Shown here: in pieces, positions 45,868 to 55,046 of the stretch
Layout: every line of letters begins with the position of its first letter
How positions within the stretch are numbered: the stretch's first letter is position 1
NCBI GenBank assembly: GCA_938084135.1
Contig: CALKDS010000035.1
Location: 1 to 64,000 of the forward strand
DNA: 64,000 nt
Source of the DNA: an uncultured Flavobacteriales bacterium
Lineage (GTDB): Bacteria; Bacteroidota; Bacteroidia; Flavobacteriales; Schleiferiaceae
Direction of reading: 5' to 3'
Notes under the pieces: generated by a model
What the model was told of the DNA's origin: nothing
Databases searched by the model: none
What the model saw: only the letters and a program-made list of their open reading frames with translations
Translations under genes and position numbers: made by a program

Positions 45868-47754
45868 GTGAATTCCATCCATTTAGAAAGTATAGATTTA
45901 ATAATAATTTCTGCAATATTAATTATAATTATTGGTGTTGGGATTTGGGTAGGTCAGTCCTCTAAACGCTCATTAGAGGGTTTTTTTTTAGGAGGCAGAA
46001 ATATCCCCTGGGCACTCGCTGGACTATCAATGGTAGCAACAACTTTTGCTGCTGATACTCCTCTTGCTGTTACAGAAATAATTGGAATGGATGGAGTTTC
46101 AGGAAACTGGATTTGGTGGAATTTACTAGCAGGAGGAATGTTGACCTCGATTGTTTTCGCTCCGCTATGGCGAAGAGCTCGTGTTGTTACTGAAGCTGAA
46201 TTAATAGAGCTCCGGTACCACGGAAAACCAGCATTTATACTGCGGGTGTTTAGAGCAATTTATCTAGGGTTTTTTATAAATCTCCTCATTCTAGGGTGGG
46301 TCCATGTTGCCATGATCTCTGTTCTAGAAGGGTTGTTTGGGATTCCTTATGATCACGCTTTTGGACTTACTGCTATAATAACTTTACTTGTCGCAGTTTA
46401 TGCAGCTCTCTCCGGTCTTCTTGGTGTTGTAGTAACGGATGCCATGCAATTTATAATAGCAATGACTGGAAGTATAGCTCTCGCTGTATTCGTTATTCAT
46501 TCAGAAGAAGTTGGAGGGCTTTCTGGACTCAAATCTTCACTCTCTTCCGAGCAGTTAAATTTCTTTCCGGATTTTTCAAAAGATAATACAGATGGCTTTG
46601 CTATTGGTATAGGTGCCTTTTTTGCTTACTTTGGAATGATGTGGTGGAGCACTTGGTATCCCGGAGCAGAGCCAGGAGGAGGAGGTTATATAGCCCAACG
46701 AATAATGAGCTCAAAAAATGAATCTCATGCCATCGGGGCTACCTTATTTTTCAATTTTGCACACTATGCGTTAAGGCCTTGGCCTTGGATATTGGTTGGT
46801 CTAGCATCTTTAACACTATTTAATGTTGAAAATCACACTCCAGATAACCTAAAAAAAGAATTAACCGAGGTTAAAGCGATGCAAGGTTATTCTCCTGATT
46901 GGCTTTCCGGGGAAAACAGCCCGAATAATGTTTCAGACGCAACCAAAGTTTTAATAGTTCGAGAGGGTCTTAGGCAAGCGGCTTACAAAAATCCAAAACT
47001 TGCCGAAGCAATAAATTATGAGATTCACCCAAGATTTGGATACATATATGCCATGAAACATTACTTGCCAAAAGGGTGGATGGGATTAATGCTGGTGGCA
47101 TTTCTTAGTGCATACATGAGTACAATCTCAACACAACTTAATTGGGGAGCATCATACTTGATTAATGATGTCTGGCTTAGAGTAAAAAGTGAATCTCCCC
47201 AAGATAAAATAGTTGTCCAAAATAGTAGGTGGCTTATTGGAATTTTAGCAAGTATAAGTCTTCTAGTTTCTACTCAAATTCATAGTATTTCAGGAGTTTG
47301 GAAATTCATAATGGAGTGTGGGGCCGGACTTGGGCTTGTACTAATCTTAAGATGGTTTTGGGGGAGAATAAATGCTTGGGTAGAAATAACTGCTACAATA
47401 ACCCCATTTATAGGATATTCCATTGCTCGCTACTTTTTCCATCTCAAATTTCCGAATTCTTTCTTTTTTACCGTTGGTTTAACTACGGCAGCATGGCTCA
47501 TAGTTTTATTTTATACCAAAGAATCCAAACAATGGATATATTTTAAATCTCGTGTCTTTGATAAAGGCATGACATCAATAGGTGTTCTTTTCTTAAGATG
47601 GATTCTTGCGGTTGTATCTGCTTACTCATTACTATTTGGAATTGGAGGATTATTATTACATAGTATCGAGGAAGGCCTAATTTACCTTTTCTCATTTGGA
47701 ATAAGTGGTATTTTATTAATTCTAAGCTATCGAAATCAACCTATCAAAAATTAA
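45868..47754 (+). CDS. Sodium:solute symporter family protein
   Basis: A 628-residue transporter of the SSS family with about 13-15 membrane segments. SLEGFFLGGRNIPWALAGLSMVATTF near the N-terminus contains the family's sodium-site region, and FLSAYMSTISTQLNWGASYLINDVW is the classic conserved late helix. The solute is unknown (sugars, amino acids and organic acids are all possible). The start is GTG (45868), since no ATG precedes the first membrane segment. The photolyase gene begins directly after its TAA with no spacing, so the two are translationally coupled. Confidence 0.88.
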   Translation: MNSIHLESIDLIIISAILIIIIGVGIWVGQSSKRSLEGFFLGGRNIPWALAGLSMVATTFAADTPLAVTEIIGMDGVSGNWIWWNLLAGGMLTSIVFAPLWRRARVVTEAELIELRYHGKPAFILRVFRAIYLGFFINLLILGWVHVAMISVLEGLFGIPYDHAFGLTAIITLLVAVYAALSGLLGVVVTDAMQFIIAMTGSIALAVFVIHSEEVGGLSGLKSSLSSEQLNFFPDFSKDNTDGFAIGIGAFFAYFGMMWWSTWYPGAEPGGGGYIAQRIMSSKNESHAIGATLFFNFAHYALRPWPWILVGLASLTLFNVENHTPDNLKKELTEVKAMQGYSPDWLSGENSPNNVSDATKVLIVREGLRQAAYKNPKLAEAINYEIHPRFGYIYAMKHYLPKGWMGLMLVAFLSAYMSTISTQLNWGASYLINDVWLRVKSESPQDKIVVQNSRWLIGILASISLLVSTQIHSISGVWKFIMECGAGLGLVLILRWFWGRINAWVEITATITPFIGYSIARYFFHLKFPNSFFFTVGLTTAAWLIVLFYTKESKQWIYFKSRVFDKGMTSIGVLFLRWILAVVSAYSLLFGIGGLLLHSIEEGLIYLFSFGISGILLILSYRNQPIKN

Positions 47755-49236
47755 ATGAAACCCGCAAATATTATTTTCCCTCACCAGCTGTTTAAAGAAA
47801 GTCCATTATTAAGAGAAAAAGGTGACTTTTATTTAATTGAAGAGCCCCTTTATTTTAATTACTTCAAATTTCATGTTCAGAAGCTAGTACTTCATAGGTC
47901 ATCGATGAAATATTATTTTGACTTTCTTTTAAAAAAGAATAAAGTTGCTAAATATTTAAATTTCGGTGACAGCATTGCAGATGTTAGGGAATTGATCCCT
48001 CATTTAAAAAAGAATCAGTATTCACACATAAATTACATCGATACCAATGACAACTATATAGAAAGACGCCTTTTGAAGACAGCAAATATTTCGCAAATAA
48101 AGCTAAATAGAATAGAGAGTCCAATGTTTCTGAATTCATCTGATGACCTTGAGGGGTTTTTCGATTCTAAAAAGAAAAAATTTTTTCAAACATCATTTTA
48201 TATACAGCAAAGAAAAAAATTAGGGATTTTATTGGACTCTTCAGACGGACCAATCGGCGGGAAATGGAGCTTCGATACCGAGAATAGAAAAAAGTATCCA
48301 AAAGATAAAACCCCTCCAAAAGTTGGTAGTTTAATATTAGATAAATTTTTTCAAGAAGCGTCAAACTATGTCCAAGAACATTTTAAATCAAATCCAGGTG
48401 TTTTTACTGACCAACCCATTTACCCTCATAATCATAAATTAGCAGATGAATGGTTGGAGCTTTTTGTTTTGGATCGATTGAATGATTTTGGGAATTATGA
48501 AGACGCAATGGTGCAGAGTGAATCTTTTTTAAATCATAGTGTGCTATCTCCAATGCTAAATTGTGGATTAATTACACCTAAACAAGTCGTAAATAAAATT
48601 TTACTTTTTCAAGATAAATATTCTTTAAACTCGATAGAAGGATTCATAAGGCAAATTATTGGTTGGAGAGAGTTCATAAGAGGGATTTACATAGTTAAAG
48701 GGAGTGAGGAGAGAACCACTAATTTTTTCAAATTCAATAGAAAAATTCCACCATCTTTTTATGATGCAACCACTGGAATTTTACCCGTCGACATTACAAT
48801 AAAAAAACTTCAAAAAACAGCATATAATCATCATATTGAGAGGCTAATGGTATTAGGTAACTTTATGATGCTATGCGAATTTGACCCAGATGAAGTTTAT
48901 AAATGGTTCATGGAGCATTACATCGATGCATATGATTGGGTTATGGTTCCCAATATTTATGGGATGAGTCAATTCGCTGACGGAGGACTAATGTCTTCAA
49001 AGCCATATATATCAAGTAGTAACTATCTCAAAAAAATGAGTGATTTCCCTGATGGCGATTGGAGAAAAATTTGGGACGGATTATATTGGAGGTTTATAGA
49101 TCTAAATAGAGATCTATTTAATAAAAATGTCCGAATGAAATTTATGGTTAATATGTTGGATAAAATGAACCCTGAGAAAAAACAAAACCATTTTAATGCT
49201 GCCAATTTATATTTGGCAGCATTAGATAAGACTTAA
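47755..49236 (+). CDS. Cryptochrome/(6-4) photolyase-family protein without the iron-sulfur ligands
   Basis: A 493-residue flavoprotein of the prokaryotic FeS-BCP/PhrB branch. The N-terminal photolyase-related domain (NIIFPHQLF) is followed by GGKWSFDTENRKKYP and the FAD-binding core (IGWREFIRGIY, YNHHIERLMVLGNF, DWVMVPNIYGMSQFADGG, MSSKPYIS). The His pair 359-360 matches the conserved active-site region. Known members hold a [4Fe-4S] cluster with four cysteines, including those after the MSD phrase. Here the whole protein has only Cys270 and Cys374, and the post-MSD stretch reads FPDGDWRKIW, so the cluster cannot be built as usual. Light-driven repair of (6-4) photoproducts is the probable role. 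Confidence 0.85.
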   Translation: MKPANIIFPHQLFKESPLLREKGDFYLIEEPLYFNYFKFHVQKLVLHRSSMKYYFDFLLKKNKVAKYLNFGDSIADVRELIPHLKKNQYSHINYIDTNDNYIERRLLKTANISQIKLNRIESPMFLNSSDDLEGFFDSKKKKFFQTSFYIQQRKKLGILLDSSDGPIGGKWSFDTENRKKYPKDKTPPKVGSLILDKFFQEASNYVQEHFKSNPGVFTDQPIYPHNHKLADEWLELFVLDRLNDFGNYEDAMVQSESFLNHSVLSPMLNCGLITPKQVVNKILLFQDKYSLNSIEGFIRQIIGWREFIRGIYIVKGSEERTTNFFKFNRKIPPSFYDATTGILPVDITIKKLQKTAYNHHIERLMVLGNFMMLCEFDPDEVYKWFMEHYIDAYDWVMVPNIYGMSQFADGGLMSSKPYISSSNYLKKMSDFPDGDWRKIWDGLYWRFIDLNRDLFNKNVRMKFMVNMLDKMNPEKKQNHFNAANLYLAALDKT

Positions 49237-49300
49237 CTTAAGCTTAAAGTCAAGCATAAAGAGAACGGAAAAATCATTAATATGAACTATTCCGCTATTG

Positions 49301-49374
<74 letters not shown>

Positions 49375-49399
49375 AAATGCGGCAAATATAAGTGCAATT

Positions 49400-51460
49400 T
49401 TAATTTAGCTCGTAACTTATTTGAATCATAAAACTTCTGGACTTAGATAGAAGTGCTGGGCGAGGGCTAGATAATTGATTAAAAACATTTAAGACTCCCA
49501 CTTGAGCCTTCCAATTTTCATTAAAACGATACTGAGATCTTAAATCAACAAACATATCTCCATCAGTCATAGCCATATCACGTCGAGAATCTTGAACACC
49601 AGGAACGAAAATTGATATCAGTGGATCCGTGAATACTGCATCGATATTCTCCATAAAAGAATTGTATCGTATGCTGACACCAATTGATAACGTTTTCCAA
49701 ATTGCCTCGATATCTCCTTTTACTGTATTTCTATATCTGTATTTCAACATTCTGCCACTTGGGTCATCTGATGTTGAATTAAACGACATCGACTCCCCAT
49801 CAGAATCATATTCATAAACGTATTCTGGGTCTAGCGAGATCGGATTTGAATATGTATGACTCAACATACTTTGGATATTAATTCTCCCTATGTTAACCTC
49901 ACTAGCTAATATGGTTTCAATACCTGAAATTCTTGTGGGGCCAACATTCAATGATGTGAATCCAAAATTTGATAATGTTTCTCCAGGGACAGAATCCCAC
50001 TTACCAAAAGTGAATTCCATCATATTATTGAACCTAGTCTGAAAAATTGCTACATCAAAATATCCTCTAATTTTGGAATTGAAGTTAAATAATTGTTTAT
50101 AACCTATTTCGCTCGTCCAACCACTCTCTGGTCTTACGTTGTGATTTGGAAACACCTTCAATGCCCCTGCTGCTGAAGAAGAATACATCTCTGCAACTGT
50201 TGGGAATCGGTATCCTTGAGCAAAGGAACTTCTTAGATGAGCGCCCTCAGAAATTTTATAATGAGCCCCTAATCTTAAAACAGGTTTACTTGATTTTATA
50301 TCATCAATCCGGTACCTTTCCCATCTTGAACCTAATGTAAAATCTAACTTATCAAAGTGACCATTTATCTGGACAAATAATGCTTGATTATTAGATGAAT
50401 GATCGCCAGAAAACAAAGGGCTTTGCATTGAGCTTAATGATAACAAAGCTCCAGCCGTATAAGTCCAGTTCTCGTTTAAAAAAAATTGATTCAAATATTC
50501 TAAATGACCAGCATTTGAAGAATTATCATAATTATTAGTATCTAATCCAGAAATGTTTTGATACCCTAGCCATCGAGCCCTAACTGTCTGTAATAAGCGA
50601 CCATTCCTAATTTTTAAATAACCATTAATCGAACCTAAGTTGCTTTGGGTAATTGTTGCTGAAGAATCTAAGGGAATATAACCATCTCGATAATCCTCCC
50701 AAATCAATGATGAACTTCTATCCGAAGACCAGACATTAGCGTTTAGACCCACCTCTAAATTATTAGAAGGCTTGTATCTATATTTCCCATGGACTCTGAC
50801 GGACTTATCTCCAACTAGATATTGAAATCCTTGATCATTAAATGCTTGACCATGAAAGACCCATCCGTGTTCATTATTCTTCCCTTTACTATCTGAATAG
50901 GCAAATCGAATGGCACCTTGAGCTCTTCTTTGATCTGTCCAATTCAAACTTTTTATTTTTGCTCGGTCATATATTTCGGTCATCGTACTGATACGAAGTC
51001 TCATTTTTTCTGTTGGTTCCCATGTTCTCAGGTGAATAACTCCATTTAGAGCAGAGCTTCCATAGAGAGAAGACGCGGCTCCTTTGACAATTTCAATTTG
51101 ATCAATAGCCTCCATTGGCATAGCATTCCAAATAGCTCCTCCAGCATCAGGACTTAGCAAGGGTAAGTCATCTATTAGAACTAAAACTCTAGACCCAGCT
51201 CCCAAGCTCCATCCACTTCCCGATCGAATATTAGCTTGGCCATCTTGAATGGTCACTCCGGGTGACATTTGAATCACTTGCTCAATTTTAGAATTAGTTT
51301 TTGATGTCAGTAATCTTTGTGGCAATACATCAACTGATACCGTTGTATTTTCGATACGTTGTTCTGTCCTATTTGCCGAGACTACTAATGTCTCTAGATT
51401 AATTGTTGAGTCAGGTTGGCCTAAGATGGTGACTAATGAAAAAAGCATACTGGTTAGCAT
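49400..51460 (-). CDS. TonB-dependent outer-membrane receptor
   Basis: A 686-residue receptor with a short signal peptide, a plug domain and a 22-strand-like barrel. LETLVVSANRTEQR resembles a TonB-box region. The plug shows VIQMSPGVTIQDGQANIRSG, GSRVLVLIDDLPL and IEIVKGAASSLYGSSALNGVIHL. The barrel carries the conserved RSSFAQGYRFPTVAEMY and ends in the aromatic-rich strand SFMIQISYELN. There is no carboxypeptidase-like extension. The plug layout is closest to siderophore/cobalamin-type receptors, but the ligand is not known. No riboswitch fits the 29-base gap to the divergent SDR gene. Confidence 0.9.
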   Translation of the reverse strand: MLTSMLFSLVTILGQPDSTINLETLVVSANRTEQRIENTTVSVDVLPQRLLTSKTNSKIEQVIQMSPGVTIQDGQANIRSGSGWSLGAGSRVLVLIDDLPLLSPDAGGAIWNAMPMEAIDQIEIVKGAASSLYGSSALNGVIHLRTWEPTEKMRLRISTMTEIYDRAKIKSLNWTDQRRAQGAIRFAYSDSKGKNNEHGWVFHGQAFNDQGFQYLVGDKSVRVHGKYRYKPSNNLEVGLNANVWSSDRSSSLIWEDYRDGYIPLDSSATITQSNLGSINGYLKIRNGRLLQTVRARWLGYQNISGLDTNNYDNSSNAGHLEYLNQFFLNENWTYTAGALLSLSSMQSPLFSGDHSSNNQALFVQINGHFDKLDFTLGSRWERYRIDDIKSSKPVLRLGAHYKISEGAHLRSSFAQGYRFPTVAEMYSSSAAGALKVFPNHNVRPESGWTSEIGYKQLFNFNSKIRGYFDVAIFQTRFNNMMEFTFGKWDSVPGETLSNFGFTSLNVGPTRISGIETILASEVNIGRINIQSMLSHTYSNPISLDPEYVYEYDSDGESMSFNSTSDDPSGRMLKYRYRNTVKGDIEAIWKTLSIGVSIRYNSFMENIDAVFTDPLISIFVPGVQDSRRDMAMTDGDMFVDLRSQYRFNENWKAQVGVLNVFNQLSSPRPALLSKSRSFMIQISYELN

Positions 51461-51489
51461 AGCAACAGAAATTTAATTTATGGTAAATT

Positions 51490-52254
51490 ATGAAAACGAT
51501 TTTAGTTACAGGCTCAAGTTCAGGAATAGGAAAGTCAACTGCAATAAAATTTGTTAAGGCTGGATGGAATGTTATCTCCTGGAGCCGTAGATTTAAAAAA
51601 ATGGAGGCCTGGAAAAATAATCTCCCCTTAACTCACCAAAAAAGGATTTTTCTTCAATGTGTGGACGTAATGTCAGCTAATCAAGTTACAAAGGCAATTC
51701 AACTGATACCGGAAAACTTTAAAGTGATCGATTTACTAGTTAATAATGCAGGCCTAGCTCTTGGTAAGAGTCCTATTCATGAAGGTTTAATAAAAGATTG
51801 GGAGCAAATGATAGATACAAATTTAAAAGGCCTTCTTTATGTAACAAAAGTGATAAGTCATGAAATGGTCAATAGAAAAAGCGGACAAATTATAAATATT
51901 GGCAGTATTGCAGGGAAAGAAACATATCCCGATGGTAATGTTTACAATGCAACAAAATTTGCAGTTGATGCTCTTACTCGTGCCATGCGACAAGATTTAT
52001 CACAGCACCAAATCAGGGTGTCACAGATAAGTCCTGGAATGGTAGAAACTGAATTCTCTGAAGTTCGATTTCACGGAAATAAAAAGAAAGCGCAACAAGT
52101 ATATAAAGATATGAGTCCCCTAAAGGCAAATGACATAGCTGATTTAATATATTATATATCGAACACTCCTTTGCACGTAAACGTTGCCGATGTGTTAATA
52201 CTTCCTACCCAACAAGCTTCTGCAATGATAGTTGCTAGAAATTCAAATAACTAG
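51490..52254 (+). CDS. SDR-family oxidoreductase (YdfG-like)
   Basis: A 254-residue classical SDR. TGSSSGIG (7-14) binds the nucleotide, NNAGLALG is the structural motif, INIGSIAG supplies the catalytic Ser and YNATKFA contains the Tyr-x3-Lys. EGLIKDWEQMIDTNLKGLLY and QISPGMVETEFSEVRF match the YdfG/3-hydroxy acid dehydrogenase group, which uses NADP and oxidises L-allo-threonine or serine-like substrates. Unlike the SDR at 12801, its active site is intact. It is divergent from the TonB receptor. Confidence 0.9.
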   Translation: MKTILVTGSSSGIGKSTAIKFVKAGWNVISWSRRFKKMEAWKNNLPLTHQKRIFLQCVDVMSANQVTKAIQLIPENFKVIDLLVNNAGLALGKSPIHEGLIKDWEQMIDTNLKGLLYVTKVISHEMVNRKSGQIINIGSIAGKETYPDGNVYNATKFAVDALTRAMRQDLSQHQIRVSQISPGMVETEFSEVRFHGNKKKAQQVYKDMSPLKANDIADLIYYISNTPLHVNVADVLILPTQQASAMIVARNSNN

Positions 52255-52297
52255 ACGAATAAATTAAAGTTCACTTGAAAAATCAACTTATCTAGAC

Positions 52298-54115
52298 TCA
52301 TTTTCTTTTTTCGGTAATAGTTTTCTTTCGAGCGGCTTGATATGTGATGGCTGAGTCCAAATCATTAAAAATTAAATGCTCGGGAACTGCGTCTGGAACT
52401 ATCCTCAAATCTCTAAATCTATTTTCCGGTTGCAAGTTGAGCCCTATTAAGCGCACCTCTATGGAAGATTCACTTAGACTAAGAAAAATGTCTTCCATAG
52501 CAAATAGTCCTGATTGATCGATATATGGCACCCGCGTTAAATCAATACATAAAGTTTTTGCGGAATTAGGAAGTTTTCTTGAAAGCGCAGTAAGTTCATT
52601 TGTTGCACCAAAAAAGATAGGCCCATCTATAGTTTTAATAAATAAATGATCATTTTCATTTGACGGATCTTCATAGCCTTTAACATTAGCGTTATCCAAA
52701 ACCGTATCCACCATTTTTGCCATAAAAAAAAGCGATGATAAAACCAGCCCTATTCCAACTGCAAAAATTAAATCCCAAAATACAGTTAGTAAAAAAACTA
52801 TGATCATTACAACTGCATCTGTTCTTGGTATAAACCTTAACGAACGCAACCCCTTAAGGTCCATGACACTTAACCCTACCGTAAATAAAATGCCAGCAAG
52901 AACAGCCATCGGAATCTGCTCCGCAAAAGGGCCGATTAAAAGAATAACTAAGAGTAAAAAAATTGAAGCAATTGCACCTGATATTTTTGTTTTGCCACCG
53001 GATTTAATATTGACTACGGTACGAATAGTAGCTCCTGCTCCAGGAATACCTCCAAAAATTGCAGCAATGCTATTTCCTATACCTTGACCAATTAATTCTT
53101 TGTTGGGTTTGTGACGAGTTTTTGTCATATTATCAGCGACTACTGAGGTTAAAAGAGAATCAATTGCTCCCAAAATTGCAAGCATAAATGCTGAACCGAT
53201 AAAAGGTAAAATAAGAAATACATTTAAATCAGTAAATATTGTCCATTGCGGGACCGGGAACCCCCTTGGAATATCACCTATTGATTGATATTCAAGGCCT
53301 GAAAAATATGCCAAACTCGTGATTAATATGAGTGCTACTAGGGTGCTTGGAATTTTTTTTGTTACTCTTTTAAAAAAGTAAATAACGAAAATAGTAAGAA
53401 TTGCCAAGATTAAATTAAATATATCGATGTTAGAAAACGCGCGCGGCATATACTTTAAACTTCCGATAACCCCAGATGAGTCACTCTTCATTAAAGCATG
53501 TGCCTCCATATAAATTTCATCCGGACCAATTTTTTTTGCCACTAAAGAAGTTTGTTCAAGATCTTTTAATACCTGCAGTCCCTCACCTATTTCTTCTGCC
53601 AATATATTTTCAAGAATCACCTCTTTAGCCTGAGGTATAAATGAATCTATTAATGACTTATCGTTTATCGGCGCATATCCAACTATTGAGAATATTTGTG
53701 TGATTAATATTATTACACCAATCCCTGTCATAAATCCAGAAACAACAGGATATGGAATATATTTTACATAAATACCTAATTTAAAAACTCCCATTAAAAC
53801 TTGGATAATTCCAGCTAAAAGAAAAACTGATAAAATTATTGGCAATGCCTTATCCAGCTGACCATCCAACATAGCTATAATTCCGGCTATAACCCCCATG
53901 CTAACAGCAGTCATTGGAGCCGTCGGCCCACTTATCTGGGTTGGAGTGCCTCCGAACCAAGCTCCAAAGAAACCAATAAATAGAGCGCCGTAGAGCCCTG
54001 CTATAGCCCCCAATCCGGATTGCACGCCAAAGGCTAGAGCCAGGGGAAGAGCAACAATCCCTGCAGTAACCCCTCCAAATAGGTCTCCACGAAAATTTGA
54101 GAATGAATTTTTCAT
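52298..54115 (-). CDS. SulP-family anion transporter with STAS domain
   Basis: I start at the ATG at 54115 (MKNSFSNFRGDLFGG), not the TTG further up; length 605 residues. The membrane domain opens GGVTAGIVALPLALAFGVQSGLG and contains ISGPTAPMT and the conserved GNSIAAIFGGIPGAGATIRT. It is interrupted by a hydrophilic insert (about residues 160-225). A C-terminal STAS domain follows at about 490-590 (CIDLTRVPYIDQSG). SulP proteins carry sulfate, bicarbonate or organic anions. The substrate here is not determined. It is divergent from the tetR gene across a dyad at 54296-54314. Confidence 0.9.
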   Translation of the reverse strand: MKNSFSNFRGDLFGGVTAGIVALPLALAFGVQSGLGAIAGLYGALFIGFFGAWFGGTPTQISGPTAPMTAVSMGVIAGIIAMLDGQLDKALPIILSVFLLAGIIQVLMGVFKLGIYVKYIPYPVVSGFMTGIGVIILITQIFSIVGYAPINDKSLIDSFIPQAKEVILENILAEEIGEGLQVLKDLEQTSLVAKKIGPDEIYMEAHALMKSDSSGVIGSLKYMPRAFSNIDIFNLILAILTIFVIYFFKRVTKKIPSTLVALILITSLAYFSGLEYQSIGDIPRGFPVPQWTIFTDLNVFLILPFIGSAFMLAILGAIDSLLTSVVADNMTKTRHKPNKELIGQGIGNSIAAIFGGIPGAGATIRTVVNIKSGGKTKISGAIASIFLLLVILLIGPFAEQIPMAVLAGILFTVGLSVMDLKGLRSLRFIPRTDAVVMIIVFLLTVFWDLIFAVGIGLVLSSLFFMAKMVDTVLDNANVKGYEDPSNENDHLFIKTIDGPIFFGATNELTALSRKLPNSAKTLCIDLTRVPYIDQSGLFAMEDIFLSLSESSIEVRLIGLNLQPENRFRDLRIVPDAVPEHLIFNDLDSAITYQAARKKTITEKRK

Positions 54116-54295
54116 AGTAGGGGTCAAGGTAATAAAAGTCAATTCATCATCATGAAATTCAAGCCATTTGCTTCAGTTTGGAGTGTTAGTTGTAAAATAC
54201 CAGGTTATTTTAAACAAAAGAGCCGCAAATTAGCTTACTTATATAACCTCAACTTAATACTAAGAATGCAAAAAGAAATAGCTTTACGTTATTTA

Positions 54296-54314
54296 ATAAT
54301 AGTAATACTATTAT
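54296..54314. promoter_or_regulatory. Dyad operator candidate before tetR
   Basis: ATAATAGT (54296-54303) and ACTATTAT (54307-54314) form an 8-bp inverted repeat with a 3-base spacer, 16 bases before the tetR start and in the promoter gap with the divergent sulP. Size and place fit a TetR-type operator; binding is inferred. Confidence 0.45.
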
Positions 54315-54330
54315 ATGTTCGTCTCCTCCA

Positions 54331-55002
54331 ATGAAAGACCTATCTGTTAATATTGTCATAAATCCTGGTTTATATTCTAAAAACCCTGAATCTTCAGATT
54401 TAGGCAAAAAAATAGTTTGTAGGAGCATAGAAATGATAAATGAGCTAGGTTTTGAAACGTTCACCTTTAAAAAATTAGGCAGATCCCTCGGTTCAAATGA
54501 AAGTTCTATTTACAGGTATTTCGAAAGTAAACATGCCCTATTAGTTTATCTAATAAATTGGTATTGGAGTTGGATAGAGTATAGATTAGTTTTTCTAAAT
54601 AACAACGTAATATCGCCCCATGACAGGCTCAATAATGCCATTCAACTTTTTACCGAACCAGTTGAAAAAGACGATGATTATTTATTTATAAATGAATTCT
54701 TATTGAATAAAATTATAATCTCTGAGTCTGTAAAAGCCTATTATACCAAGGATGTAGATACTGAAAATGAAAAGGGATTCTACAAAACATACAAACGAAT
54801 TGTTGAACGTGTAAGCGATACTATTCTAGAAATCAATCCAATGTTTAAATTCCCACACATGCTAATCTCCACAGTCATAGAAGGAGCTCATCATCAAAAA
54901 TATTTCTCAAAGCATATTCCAGATTTAACGGATGTTGAGGAAGGAGAGAATAGTATAGTTCAATTTTATACCGATTTGGTTCGCAAATCTATTACAAAAT
55001 AG
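54331..55002 (+). CDS. TetR-family transcriptional regulator
   Basis: A 223-residue regulator. The helix-turn-helix is at about 40-70 (TFKKLGRSLGSNESSIYRYFESKHALL), and the C-terminal ligand domain is helical and unassigned. It is followed 44 bases later by a second SulP gene and preceded by a divergent one. I infer that it controls anion transport and itself through the dyad at 54296. The 60-codon frame upstream of it is not considered real. Confidence 0.88.
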   Translation: MKDLSVNIVINPGLYSKNPESSDLGKKIVCRSIEMINELGFETFTFKKLGRSLGSNESSIYRYFESKHALLVYLINWYWSWIEYRLVFLNNNVISPHDRLNNAIQLFTEPVEKDDDYLFINEFLLNKIIISESVKAYYTKDVDTENEKGFYKTYKRIVERVSDTILEINPMFKFPHMLISTVIEGAHHQKYFSKHIPDLTDVEEGENSIVQFYTDLVRKSITK

Positions 55003-55046
55003 TCTTTTTAATTCAATTGATTTAACCGATACATTTAAAAAAAATC

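Noticed and set aside
51461-51489. Cobalamin or other riboswitch before the TonB receptor
   Set aside because: The gap to the divergent gene is only 29 bases, too short for any known riboswitch.
54152-54334. 60-codon frame upstream of tetR
   Set aside because: It runs through the promoter and dyad region and overlaps the tetR start; the product looks random.
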